A DNA stretch of 64,000 bases from Pseudomonadales bacterium (GTDB taxonomy: Bacteria; Pseudomonadota; Gammaproteobacteria; Pseudomonadales; Pseudohongiellaceae), in NCBI GenBank assembly GCA_022825945.1, contig JAJDVS010000066.1:1-64000 (forward strand). Direction: 5' to 3'. Positions within the stretch are counted from its first letter, which is position 1, and each line of letters starts with the position of its first letter. Positions 47,965 to 56,233 of the stretch are shown here, piece by piece. Under the pieces are notes generated by a model. It did no database searches, had not been told where the DNA came from, and saw only the letters and a program-made list of their open reading frames with translations. The translations under genes and the position numbers were made by a program.

Positions 47965-48048
47965 GTCATTCTGCGCGGAGCGAAGCGAAGTCGCAGAATC
48001 TCCCCAAAAGGCCGCCGCATGAGATTCTGCGGCTTCGCGCAGAATGAC
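47965..48048. repeat. GTCATTCTGCGCG palindromic element, 84 bp, near-perfect hairpin
   Basis: The left arm begins GTCATTCTGCGCGGAGCGAA and the right arm ends GGCTTCGCGCAGAATGAC; AGTCGCAGAATCTC pairs with GAGATTCTGCGGCT. A truncated copy (GTCATTCTGCGCGGAG) precedes it at 47936. It lies between the SulP and type I secretion genes. Confidence 0.88.
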
Positions 48049-48188
48049 CGCTACCCCAACGAATCAAGGATACAGACGAGCATCGCATATACACATTGTT
48101 TATCCTGTGCGGTCCTGCGATACTTCGCACCATACCGAAAAAGAACCACGGGCTCGGGCGGTCGACCGGAAGCCGGAATAATCTCCAG

Positions 48189-50141
48189 ATGATTACCGAC
48201 ACCAGCAGCGGCGACCGGGAGATTCGCGCGGCACTCGCGGAAAGCTGGCGGCTGTTCGCCTCGGTGGGATTTTTCAGCATCTTCGTCAATCTGCTGATGC
48301 TGACCGGGCCGCTGTTCATGCTCCAGGTCTATGACCGGGTGCTCACCTCCCGCTCCGAAGCAACCCTGCTGACCCTGGTCATCATTACCGCTTTTCTCTT
48401 TCTGATGATGGGGGTGCTCGACTACGCCCGGGGCCGGGTGCTCGCCAGGGCTGGCGCGCGGCTGCAGGAAAGGCTCGATGACCGGGTGCTGCGGGCCACG
48501 CTGACCCGGGCGTTGTCGCCCGCCGAGCGGGCGCGCCCGGCAACCGGCCTCGGCGACCTCGAAGCCATGCAGCGCTTTTGCTCGGGGCCCGGGCCCTTCG
48601 CCTTCTTCGATGCGCCCTGGACGCCAATCTTCCTTTGCGCCCTGTTCCTGTTCCACTGGATGCTGGGTGTGTTCGCCCTTTTTTGCGGCCTGTTGCTGTT
48701 GTTCATCGCCCTCATCAATCAGGCGACCACGGGAAAACTGCGCCAGGAAGCCGGCGAAGCCACGGCGCGTTCGATGCATTTCGTCGAACAAATGCGCGCC
48801 AGCAGCGAAACCGTCCAGGGCCTTGGCATGCAGGACGCGGTGGTGGCCCATTCCGGCAAGCTGCGGGGCAAGCTGCTGGAGCAGACTCTGGCGGCCTCGG
48901 ATCGGGGCGGTCTGTTCGGCGTCATGTCCAAGACCCTGCGGCTCTTCCTGCAATCCATGATGCTTGGGCTCGGCGCCTTCCTGGCGATTCAGGGCCAGGT
49001 AACTTTTGGCATCATCATCGCGGCGTCGATCCTGCTTGGCAGGGCGCTGGCGCCCATCGACCAGGCGGTGGCCCAGTGGCCACAGTTGCAAAGAGCTTTC
49101 GGCGCCCGACGCTCCCTGGCCATGCTGTTGCAGGCAACGCCGCCGCCGATGCCCCGGACTTCCCTGCCCGACCCCAGGGCCCTGCTGGAAGTGCAGGGAC
49201 TGGTGGTGGTTGCTCCGGGCGCCAAGACTCCCGCCGTGCGCGGCGCCACATTCCGCCTCGAACCCGGCAAGGCGGCGGGAATCGCCGGGCCTTCGGCTTC
49301 GGGCAAGTCGACCCTGGCCCGGGCCTTGGCGGGCGTGTGGCCAACGGCTGCCGGCTCGGTGCGTCTCGATGGCGCGGAACTCGAGCAGTACGGTTCGGAT
49401 ATCAGCCGGCATATCGGCTTTCTGCCACAGGACATCGTGCTTTTTGACGGCTCGGTGGCGCAGAACATCGCCCGCATGTCGGCGGAGGCCAGGGACGAGG
49501 ACATCGTCGACGCGGCCAAACGAACCGGCGCCCATGAAATGATTCTCAAGCTGCCGGGCGGATATGACTTCCAGGTTTCCGCGGGCGGCGCCGCGCTTTC
49601 CGGCGGCCAGCGCCAGCGCATTGCGCTGGCCAGGGCCTTTTATGGCTCTCCCGTATTCGTGGTCATGGACGAGCCCGATTCGAATCTCGACGCCGAAGGC
49701 ACCATGGCGCTGGCCAAAGCCGTCGAAAGCCACAAGGCCCGGGGCGGAGCGGCGGTGATCGTCGCCCACCGCCACGGCGCTTTCGCCCAATGCGATATCG
49801 TCTATGTAATGCAGGGCGGACAACCGGTGCCGGCAACTTCCGGCCGCCGCAAGGAGCCGGTGCGGCAACTGCGGCAAAAACCCGGGCAAGCGGTTCCGGC
49901 CCAGCCCGAGGGCATCAGAGCATCTGATCCAGCCAAGGTACGGCCCGGCGCCCAGCCTGCCCGTCTGCAGGCCGCCGGCACCGAAGCCCCGGCGCCCCGC
50001 CCGGCGATTCCCGGCCGCGATCGGCAAATCGCCGACGCCATCGCCCGGGTCACCAGTGCGCGCTTCGAGGGCCGCAAGCCCGATGAAGATTCCGCCAAAT
50101 CCGATCCACCGCGTACCGCCGCGGCGCAGGGCGCTTCCTGA
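48189..50141 (+). CDS. Type I secretion system permease/ATPase (PrtD/HasD type)
   Basis: 650 residues: an exporter membrane domain (about 25-300) and an ABC ATPase (Walker A GPSASGKSTLA, Q-loop LPQDIVLF, signature LSGGQRQRIALAR, Walker B VFVVMDEPDSNLD, H-loop VAHRH). A roughly 85-residue Pro/Ala/Arg-rich tail beyond the usual end is odd. The start is MITDTSSGDRE at 48189. It is coupled to the adaptor gene by TGATG at 50139-50143. Neither a substrate nor a TolC-type channel is encoded nearby. Confidence 0.92.
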   Translation: MITDTSSGDREIRAALAESWRLFASVGFFSIFVNLLMLTGPLFMLQVYDRVLTSRSEATLLTLVIITAFLFLMMGVLDYARGRVLARAGARLQERLDDRVLRATLTRALSPAERARPATGLGDLEAMQRFCSGPGPFAFFDAPWTPIFLCALFLFHWMLGVFALFCGLLLLFIALINQATTGKLRQEAGEATARSMHFVEQMRASSETVQGLGMQDAVVAHSGKLRGKLLEQTLAASDRGGLFGVMSKTLRLFLQSMMLGLGAFLAIQGQVTFGIIIAASILLGRALAPIDQAVAQWPQLQRAFGARRSLAMLLQATPPPMPRTSLPDPRALLEVQGLVVVAPGAKTPAVRGATFRLEPGKAAGIAGPSASGKSTLARALAGVWPTAAGSVRLDGAELEQYGSDISRHIGFLPQDIVLFDGSVAQNIARMSAEARDEDIVDAAKRTGAHEMILKLPGGYDFQVSAGGAALSGGQRQRIALARAFYGSPVFVVMDEPDSNLDAEGTMALAKAVESHKARGGAAVIVAHRHGAFAQCDIVYVMQGGQPVPATSGRRKEPVRQLRQKPGQAVPAQPEGIRASDPAKVRPGAQPARLQAAGTEAPAPRPAIPGRDRQIADAIARVTSARFEGRKPDEDSAKSDPPRTAAAQGAS

Positions 50142-51496
50142 TGAAACCCCAGGTCGACACCGACAGATTTTCCGCCAGGCGGCCCATGCTGCTCGGTTTT
50201 GGCGGCGCCGCCCTGTTGATCGGCGGGCTCGTGGGTTGGAGCCTGCTGTCCTCGATTTATGGCGCGGTAATCGCCAGCGGTCGGGTCGCCGTGGAAACTT
50301 ACAACCAGGCCGTGGAACATATCGATGGCGGCACCGTGAGCGAAGTGCTCGCCCGCAATGGCGATCGGGTGGTCCCCGGCGATGTACTGCTCCGCTTCGA
50401 TGATGAGTTGCTGCGCACTGAAGAGGCGATCCTGTCGGTGCAATACGCCGAACTCGCCGCCCGCCGCAATCGTCTCGAAGCCGAGTTCCGCGGCGATGAA
50501 GCCATCGTGTTCGACGAGGAACTTGCCGCCATGGCGGCTCGGCAAGCCAGAATCGAGCGGATTCTCGAAGGCCAGCGACGCCTGTTCGAAGCCCGCAATG
50601 CGGCCCGCGGCGGGGAGATCGAAAGGCTGCGCGAGCAGATCGGCCAGGCGCGGAACGAGATCGCCGGGCTTGAGGCGCAAACCGCCTCGCTCAAGGAACA
50701 GCGGGCGCTGATCGCCAGGGAACTCGAAGCCGAGCAATCGCTGTTCGAGCGAGGCCTCTCGGAGTTGCCCATGGTGCTCGATCTGCAGCGCACCGCACAG
50801 AATCTCGCGGGCGAATCCGGCGCCGCGGAAGCCCGGATCGCCCGGGCCATGGGCCGCATCGCCGAACTGGAAATCCAGATTCTCCTGATCGATTCGCGCC
50901 ATGTCGAGGAAGCCGAAGAGCAGGTCAACAATATCCGGGCACAGGAAAACGAGGTGGCGGAGCGGCTTGCCGCGGTGCGCGAGCGGCTGGGCAGAATGGA
51001 GTTGCGGGCGCCGGTGGCGGGGGAAATCTTCGGCGCCGCAGTGTTTGCGCCGGGTGAAGTCGTGGCGCCGGGCGAGCCCATTCTGCAAATCGTTCCCGAT
51101 GATACCGATCTTGTGGTCATCGCCCAGGTGCAGCCATCGGACATCGATCAGATCTATCCGGGACAGGAGGCCCTGCTGCGATTCTCGAGTTTCCCGGCCC
51201 GCCTCACGGCGGAATTTGATGGCCAGGTCACGCGAATTTCGGCGGACGCCATGCGGGACCCCAACCTCGGCACCTCCTGGTACGAAGTCGAACTGAGCAT
51301 GGAGGAGCCGCCGGAGTCCGCCGGAGAACCCGTGGCGGCAGTGAGCGGACAGCAGACGGGCCGCCCTTTCGGCGGACTGCTTTTGACCCCCGGCATGCCC
51401 GTGGAAGCCCACATCCGCACCACCGAGCGCACGGTGATCAGCTTTCTGGTGAAGCCGGTCACCGATTTCTTCTCCCGTTCCCTGCGCGAGGAATAA
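50141..51496 (+). CDS. Type I secretion periplasmic adaptor (HlyD/PrtE family)
   Basis: A 451-residue membrane fusion protein: one N-terminal helix (MLLGFGGAALLIGGLVGWSL, about 16-38), a lipoyl-like segment (HIDGGTVSEVLARNGDRVVPGD), a long coiled coil (about 95-270) and a C-terminal beta-barrel (LRAPVAGEIFGAAVFAPGEV). It links the ABC pump to an outer membrane channel. Confidence 0.93.
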   Translation: MKPQVDTDRFSARRPMLLGFGGAALLIGGLVGWSLLSSIYGAVIASGRVAVETYNQAVEHIDGGTVSEVLARNGDRVVPGDVLLRFDDELLRTEEAILSVQYAELAARRNRLEAEFRGDEAIVFDEELAAMAARQARIERILEGQRRLFEARNAARGGEIERLREQIGQARNEIAGLEAQTASLKEQRALIARELEAEQSLFERGLSELPMVLDLQRTAQNLAGESGAAEARIARAMGRIAELEIQILLIDSRHVEEAEEQVNNIRAQENEVAERLAAVRERLGRMELRAPVAGEIFGAAVFAPGEVVAPGEPILQIVPDDTDLVVIAQVQPSDIDQIYPGQEALLRFSSFPARLTAEFDGQVTRISADAMRDPNLGTSWYEVELSMEEPPESAGEPVAAVSGQQTGRPFGGLLLTPGMPVEAHIRTTERTVISFLVKPVTDFFSRSLREE

Positions 51497-51502
51497 GGCG
51501 TC

Positions 51503-51922
51503 ATGACCGAAGCGGCGACAGCGGCACTGGAACTCGGGCTCGTCAATGACCTGCGCCAGATCGCCGGCATTGCCGGAAAAATCGACCGCTTCTGCGCCGA
51601 CCGGGAAATCTCTCCGGAAATCGCCTACGGCGTCAATCTCGCCCTGGAAGAACTCCTGTCGAACACCATCGAACACGGCTACCCGGACGACGAGCCGCAC
51701 CGGATCGAAATCATCCTGCGCCAGGAAGGCGAATCCCTGGTGGTCATCGTCGTCGACGACGGCAAAGCCTTCAACCCCGCCAGGGCCAGCGCCGCCGACC
51801 ACGGCGCAAGCCTGGAAGATGGCCTCGGCCTCCTCCTCGTAAACCACATGATGGACCAGGTGGAACACCAGCGCCGCGCCGACTGCAACGTGGTCACCCT
51901 GCTCAAACGCACCGCGGAGTAG
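51503..51922 (+). CDS. RsbW-like ATP-binding protein (HATPase_c anti-sigma kinase type)
   Basis: A 139-residue GHKL ATPase domain: N-box LALEELLSNTIEHGYPDD, G1 VVDDGKAFNPA, G2 EDGLGLLLVNHMMDQ. This is the RsbW/SpoIIAB serine kinase layout used in partner-switching regulation. It starts seven bases after the adaptor stop, so it is in the secretion operon. No STAS antagonist or phosphatase is adjacent. The last high-GC gene before the island at 52 kb. Confidence 0.85.
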   Translation: MTEAATAALELGLVNDLRQIAGIAGKIDRFCADREISPEIAYGVNLALEELLSNTIEHGYPDDEPHRIEIILRQEGESLVVIVVDDGKAFNPARASAADHGASLEDGLGLLLVNHMMDQVEHQRRADCNVVTLLKRTAE

Positions 51923-52087
51923 TTAAATTCCAGGAATTCAGCGCCGGAACAGCCGCCTCCCGACTTGCCCATCCTTGCAAATCCAGACTTGCACTCCAGA
52001 ACAGCAAAGATACATTTATGCTGGTAGGGGCAAGAGACCGGGGGCAACGCTTCAGATCTAGAAAATTCTCACAATTTGTTGACGCGC

Positions 52088-52131
52088 CCCATATATTGTG
52101 GTAAAAATCTTTTTGTACCACAATATATGGG
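52088..52131. promoter_or_regulatory. Perfect 16-bp inverted repeat overlapping the promoter of the ImmA/IrrE gene
   Basis: CCCATATATTGTGGTA (52088-52103) is mirrored by TACCACAATATATGGG (52116-52131) around 12 bases, ending nine bases before the ATG at 52141. TTGTGG and ACAATA within the arms are spaced 18 bases and could be -35/-10; an alternative is TTGACG at 52079 with TAAAAA at 52102. It is likely an operator, or a leader hairpin hiding the start. The remaining 51923-52087 holds no gene. Confidence 0.7.
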
Positions 52132-52140
52132 TTTTCTGTT

Positions 52141-52833
52141 ATGAATAGCTCTCAAATTGAAGAGGAAGCCAGAAGGCTTCAGATTGAAATTTATCGTTCT
52201 GCGGAACTGCTACATCCGAACTATAGTGGCGATCCACTAGAGTTATGCGAACCCCGACTGTTGGCGAAAGTTCTTGGAGCTCACTACTACGAACAATCCG
52301 GCCTTTCTGAGCAACCTTTCCCGTATCAAGGACGCAGAATGCAAACTGCCGGTCTGATCGAGCGGCAGTCTAACCGCATCGTTATCGAACCAAACTTCGG
52401 CATGGAGGTCTCTCGCTTTACAGGCGCCCATGAATGCGGCCATTGGACTTTACACCGACAACTAAACAGAATGCACAGAGATCTACCCCTAGACGGCAGC
52501 CCATTAAACTATGCTAGACCGCCTATGGAAAGAGAGGCTGATTATTTTGCCGCCGCATTCCTCATGCCCAGAAAGTTAGTAATCGAACAATTCAAGATGA
52601 GATTCGGGACAGAACGACTTACATTCAACAACACAGTTGCGCACCTTCTTTGTCCCGAGCAACCTGATAAACTTCTGCATGCTGGAGAAAAATCTCTAGA
52701 GAAAGAGAAAGCGCTGGCAAGTTGCAGAATTACTCGAAGAGCGCATTATCTCTCGCTCTCGCAGGCCTTCCGAGTTTCCATAACAGCTATGGCGATCCGA
52801 ATTCGAGAGCTGAACTTGATTCAATGGCCCTGA
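52141..52833 (+). CDS. ImmA/IrrE family metallo-endopeptidase
   Basis: A 230-residue protein with the zinc peptidase motif HECGH (residues 97-101) and the downstream MEREADYFAAAFLMPRKLV helix that supplies the third ligand. Family members cleave HTH repressors (ImmA, IrrE/PprI) and are often paired with an Xre-type regulator; none is encoded beside this one. The codon and base composition is clearly less GC-rich than the flanking genes. It is convergent with the DUF429 gene, five bases apart. Confidence 0.85.
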   Translation: MNSSQIEEEARRLQIEIYRSAELLHPNYSGDPLELCEPRLLAKVLGAHYYEQSGLSEQPFPYQGRRMQTAGLIERQSNRIVIEPNFGMEVSRFTGAHECGHWTLHRQLNRMHRDLPLDGSPLNYARPPMEREADYFAAAFLMPRKLVIEQFKMRFGTERLTFNNTVAHLLCPEQPDKLLHAGEKSLEKEKALASCRITRRAHYLSLSQAFRVSITAMAIRIRELNLIQWP

Positions 52834-52838
52834 AAGTA

Positions 52839-53450
52839 TTAGATTTGCTCTGGCCAGAAATAGAAAATGGGGCAAAGCCAATAATTCTTAGGGTCTTGTT
52901 CGGCAGAATAGCGATCTTCCGACAAGTCGATATTCCATCTACCCTTGAACCCTTCTCTCGCGCAGATTCCGGCAATAATGGCATCTCTTTCATGTTCGTT
53001 TCGCCAACAATTTTCTTGGATACTGTATTCATTAGCAAACCTACTCCAATCATCAGAATAGAATGCCTTAAGCATAGCTTTCGGATGAGCCTCAGTGACG
53101 TTTGGACATACTTTACGAACATGATATGCGAGTAACGCACCACCGACCAATACAGCGCCTCTCAGAGAATTCACTGATTGCACAGTACCCGAAGGAATAC
53201 CATAAGCATCTCTCAGCCGCTGATCAACTTTTCGCCCTCCCCCTTTGCTTCCACACCACCACATAGGCGCATCTATGCCGAGACCAGCTGGAGCCCCCTC
53301 AATTAGCATAATCTTCTTAACTGCCTCATCTACGGAAGAAACAGTCACGCACTCAATCTCAGAAGATTCCTCATGGAAGAATGCAATGCCGAAACTATTT
53401 TCTCCTCCGGGATCGGCGCCAATCCAGATTTTGCCTGAATTCTTGCTCAT
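52839..53450 (-). CDS. DUF429-like protein (RNase H-fold nuclease candidate)
   Basis: 203 residues beginning with an RNase H-like strand set (KIWIGADPGGENSFGIAFF; GLGIDAPMWW), later ERDAIIAGICAREGF, resembling DUF429 proteins. It lies 31 bases after the restriction enzyme gene on the same strand, in the low-GC island, so it is likely co-transcribed with the restriction-modification genes. The function is unproven; a nuclease accessory role is inferred. Confidence 0.6.
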   Translation of the reverse strand: MSKNSGKIWIGADPGGENSFGIAFFHEESSEIECVTVSSVDEAVKKIMLIEGAPAGLGIDAPMWWCGSKGGGRKVDQRLRDAYGIPSGTVQSVNSLRGAVLVGGALLAYHVRKVCPNVTEAHPKAMLKAFYSDDWSRFANEYSIQENCWRNEHERDAIIAGICAREGFKGRWNIDLSEDRYSAEQDPKNYWLCPIFYFWPEQI

Positions 53451-53481
53451 TCATGGCTCCCACGATTTCCAGACTCTTTAA

Positions 53482-54348
53482 TTATTCGGCCGTCTCAAGT
53501 TCGTTTTGAGACAACTCATCCAGAAAGAGCTTGAAGAGCTGTTCCACATCACGCCTTACCGCTGATGTCGAAAAATGTAATTGAAGGTCAGATATGATCC
53601 TGCCTTTATCTCGCGAATCCATCATGTCTGGATCTCTCCATGCCCACTCCCGTCCTGGATGCAAGGTGTCCCATGGCGAGCGCTTGTTTGATCGCGTCGA
53701 AGGTGAATCTCCGTGTTTGCCGACCCCATAACAGATACCTGTCTCGTTGTTCCAGATGGGTTTGAAAAAATCAATCAAGAACATTTCAGCAGCGTCCTGC
53801 CATCCGGTTTGAACAACAAGGAATCGGCAATCGAAATCTTCCAGATTAAGCGAATCGCTGACTTTGCTAATGGAACGGAGATGATCCTTCAAGCGCCTTG
53901 AAACTCCGTCTCCCTGCTCAAGCGGGTTGCGGGCCGTATCTTGGGCGGGATTCGCTTTTCCGACATAGATAGGGGTTTCCGAGCCGGAAATTGGGCGATA
54001 CGGCGCAAAATTCCCGTTGTAATACAGCGCGTACACTCCCGAACCATGAAATCGCTTTACTGCGGCCAACGAAATTCTCGGTTGAGCGATCAATGCCAAT
54101 GCGACAAATCTGCCAACAACTGATGGATCTCCCGGATCGAATACAAATCGTGGCCATTCAATGGGGTCCAATTCTCTGGACAGGCGCTCGGCTCGTCCTA
54201 CGAATGATCGTAACTTGACGTCTAGCTTGAGGCGGGTTAATTCTGATGCCTCGCTTCCCTGTGCGATCTGGTTGAGCGCTTCCAGCTTTTCGTCGAGGTC
54301 ATTGATTGCCTGCTTCGTAGCTTCCCTGGCTTCCTTGTTTGTACTCAT
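53482..54348 (-). CDS. Eco29kI-like type II restriction endonuclease (GIY-YIG)
   Basis: 288 residues with the GIY-YIG core (GVYALYYNGNF ... TPIYVGKANP), then an Arg/His region (RLKDHLRSI) and a late FFKPIWNNETG (Glu/Asn), as in the Eco29kI family. That family cuts CCGCGG (established for Eco29kI; the specificity here is inferred). The start MSTNKEAREATKQ at 54348 overlaps the methyltransferase stop by ATGA. Confidence 0.85.
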   Translation of the reverse strand: MSTNKEAREATKQAINDLDEKLEALNQIAQGSEASELTRLKLDVKLRSFVGRAERLSRELDPIEWPRFVFDPGDPSVVGRFVALALIAQPRISLAAVKRFHGSGVYALYYNGNFAPYRPISGSETPIYVGKANPAQDTARNPLEQGDGVSRRLKDHLRSISKVSDSLNLEDFDCRFLVVQTGWQDAAEMFLIDFFKPIWNNETGICYGVGKHGDSPSTRSNKRSPWDTLHPGREWAWRDPDMMDSRDKGRIISDLQLHFSTSAVRRDVEQLFKLFLDELSQNELETAE

Positions 54349-55517
54349 CGTGTGTTCTTTCCATGCTCCAAATGAACTCGAATACTGTTTGCCACAACTT
54401 CGGCAAGTACCACAGGGACAGCATTGCCGAGTTGACGCATACTTTCCGTCCATGTGCCATGAAATACATAGTCGTCGGGAAAGGTCTGCAGGCGGGCGCT
54501 TTCGCGTATTGAGAAGTATCGCAGACTGCCGTCCATCCGCCTCAGCATATTTTCTCCGCCCGGCACACCATGATCACCCGCCTTAAGCGTTTTCGCTGGT
54601 TCATCATGAGGGCTTCCGGTATGACCCGGATAGCTGCGTGCGCCGGGCTGGAATCCATGATTAAAGTGACAACTTGCGGCCTTTGGCTCGATCTCTGGGT
54701 CGGGCAAATCCGCCAATGCTTGCCGGACTGTCCGCCACGGCTTGAAGTTGGGCCGTTCGCGCAGTCGCCGTGCAAACTTCTCCGCCCGCTCCGCTACATC
54801 GCTATTGGGTTTCTTGACTTCCATTGATTTCCAATAGCTTCCAGATCGCCATTGATCCCATAGGAGCGCATCCCGTGAATGGGTCGGTGTCGGAAAGCTC
54901 CATTCGATTCCGAGATCGCTGCGAAATCCGACTATGAAGATTCGTTCCCGACGCTGGGGAACCCCAAAGTCTGCAGCATTCAGAATTCGCGTAACTACCC
55001 GATAAGTGGGGTTGCCACCCTGTCCGTCAGTATGGTGGCGCTCAAGTCGCGCAAGGTGTTCAGTCCATAACTCTCCGAGTTTACTTACAAAATCTGGATA
55101 TGCCAATTGAAGGCGCATGTATTCGAAATAATTTGCGAACGCAGGTCGAGTCAACCCCTTGACATTCTCCAGCAGAAAAGCTCGCGGCTTCAGTTCGCGC
55201 ACGGCGCGGATTGCCTCGGGAAACATGTCCCGCTTGTCCAGAATCCCCTTGTGCTTACCACCCAGCGAAAAGGGTTGGCATGGTGGGCCGCCGGAAACCA
55301 TATCAATTTCACCATTGATTTCCCGGTAATCGACATCTCGCACGTCTCCTTGCACGAGCGGCCATTCAGCCAGAGGCTTCAGCCCTCTTTCCTTGTTTTC
55401 TCGAATGGTGTCGCAGCAGTAACGGTCACGCTCCAGAACGACCGCCGCTTCGAAGCCCGCACGGCTCACGCCTATCCCCAAGCCTCCCGCGCCAGCAAAC
55501 AATTCAACTGTTCGCAT
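54345..55517 (-). CDS. DNA (cytosine-5) methyltransferase of the Eco29kI-like system
   Basis: A 390-residue C5 methyltransferase: motif I MRTVELFAGAGGLGIG, motif IV GGPPCQPFS (catalytic Cys about residue 80), motif VI LLENVKGL, motif VIII FGVPQRRERIFIVG, motif X LGNAVPV. It protects the site cut by the adjacent nuclease. The start at 55517 is preferred over an ATG nine codons earlier because TAGGGG lies seven bases before it. Confidence 0.93.
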   Translation of the reverse strand: MRTVELFAGAGGLGIGVSRAGFEAAVVLERDRYCCDTIRENKERGLKPLAEWPLVQGDVRDVDYREINGEIDMVSGGPPCQPFSLGGKHKGILDKRDMFPEAIRAVRELKPRAFLLENVKGLTRPAFANYFEYMRLQLAYPDFVSKLGELWTEHLARLERHHTDGQGGNPTYRVVTRILNAADFGVPQRRERIFIVGFRSDLGIEWSFPTPTHSRDALLWDQWRSGSYWKSMEVKKPNSDVAERAEKFARRLRERPNFKPWRTVRQALADLPDPEIEPKAASCHFNHGFQPGARSYPGHTGSPHDEPAKTLKAGDHGVPGGENMLRRMDGSLRYFSIRESARLQTFPDDYVFHGTWTESMRQLGNAVPVVLAEVVANSIRVHLEHGKNTR

Positions 55518-55652
55518 ATCCTGACCCCTAAGTCGGGTTGCCACATCTACGCCTTAAAATCCTTTGGCGACATTGAGATGTCACCAAAAAGGCATTCAGT
55601 GGCAAATATAGCGCACTATGGGCCGAAAAACACAATATCTAGTGGCGCATCA

Positions 55653-56084
55653 TCAATTCTCGGCCGGGATTGGGCCGAGGAACCACTTGATTCTGGACTT
55701 GATCTCTTCCGGTTCACGGGCTTCGCATTCCCAGATTTCGAGCACTTCCCAGCCGAGGTCAGTGAGTTTCGCCTTGTTTTCACGGTCCCGGCGGCGGTTG
55801 CCTTCGAGCTTGGGCCGCCAAAATTCCTGTCGCGACTTGGGCATGCGGGCGTTTTTGCAATCCGGATCGGAATGCCAGTGCCAGAAGCAGCCGTGGACAA
55901 ACAGAACCTTTTTTCGGCCAGGAAAAACAAGGTCGGGTTTGCCGGGAAGGTCCTTCCTGTGAAGCCGGAAACGGTAGCCCATGCGGTGCACGAGGCTACG
56001 GACCAGCAATTCAACCTTGCTGTTTTTGGAGCGGATGCCGCTCATCAGCTCGCTGCGCCGCTCCTTCGATATTGTGTCGGCCAT
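55653..56084 (-). CDS. vsr: Very short patch repair endonuclease Vsr
   Basis: 143 residues with the Vsr motifs RSKNSKVELLVRSLVHRMGYRFRLHRKDLPGKPDLVFP (spanning the catalytic Asp), FVHGCFWHWH and KNARMPKSRQEFWRPKLEGNRRRD. It nicks beside T:G mismatches made by 5-methylcytosine deamination, so it fits next to a C5 methyltransferase. It is upstream of the methyltransferase in the same direction with a 135-base gap. It looks more GC-rich than the restriction enzyme gene. Confidence 0.93.
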   Translation of the reverse strand: MADTISKERRSELMSGIRSKNSKVELLVRSLVHRMGYRFRLHRKDLPGKPDLVFPGRKKVLFVHGCFWHWHSDPDCKNARMPKSRQEFWRPKLEGNRRRDRENKAKLTDLGWEVLEIWECEAREPEEIKSRIKWFLGPIPAEN

Positions 56085-56233
56085 GTTCCCAGCCGTTTGT
56101 TGATTGTGTGTTGTGTTTTTGTGCGGGTATTGCTCTGCCTGTTTCCGTCATCCTGCGCACAGTCGCGAATTCTCGCAGAAAACGGCGCTGCGCGCAGAAA
56201 GAAGTTGGAAAACGCACAACTTGAGTCGACGTA

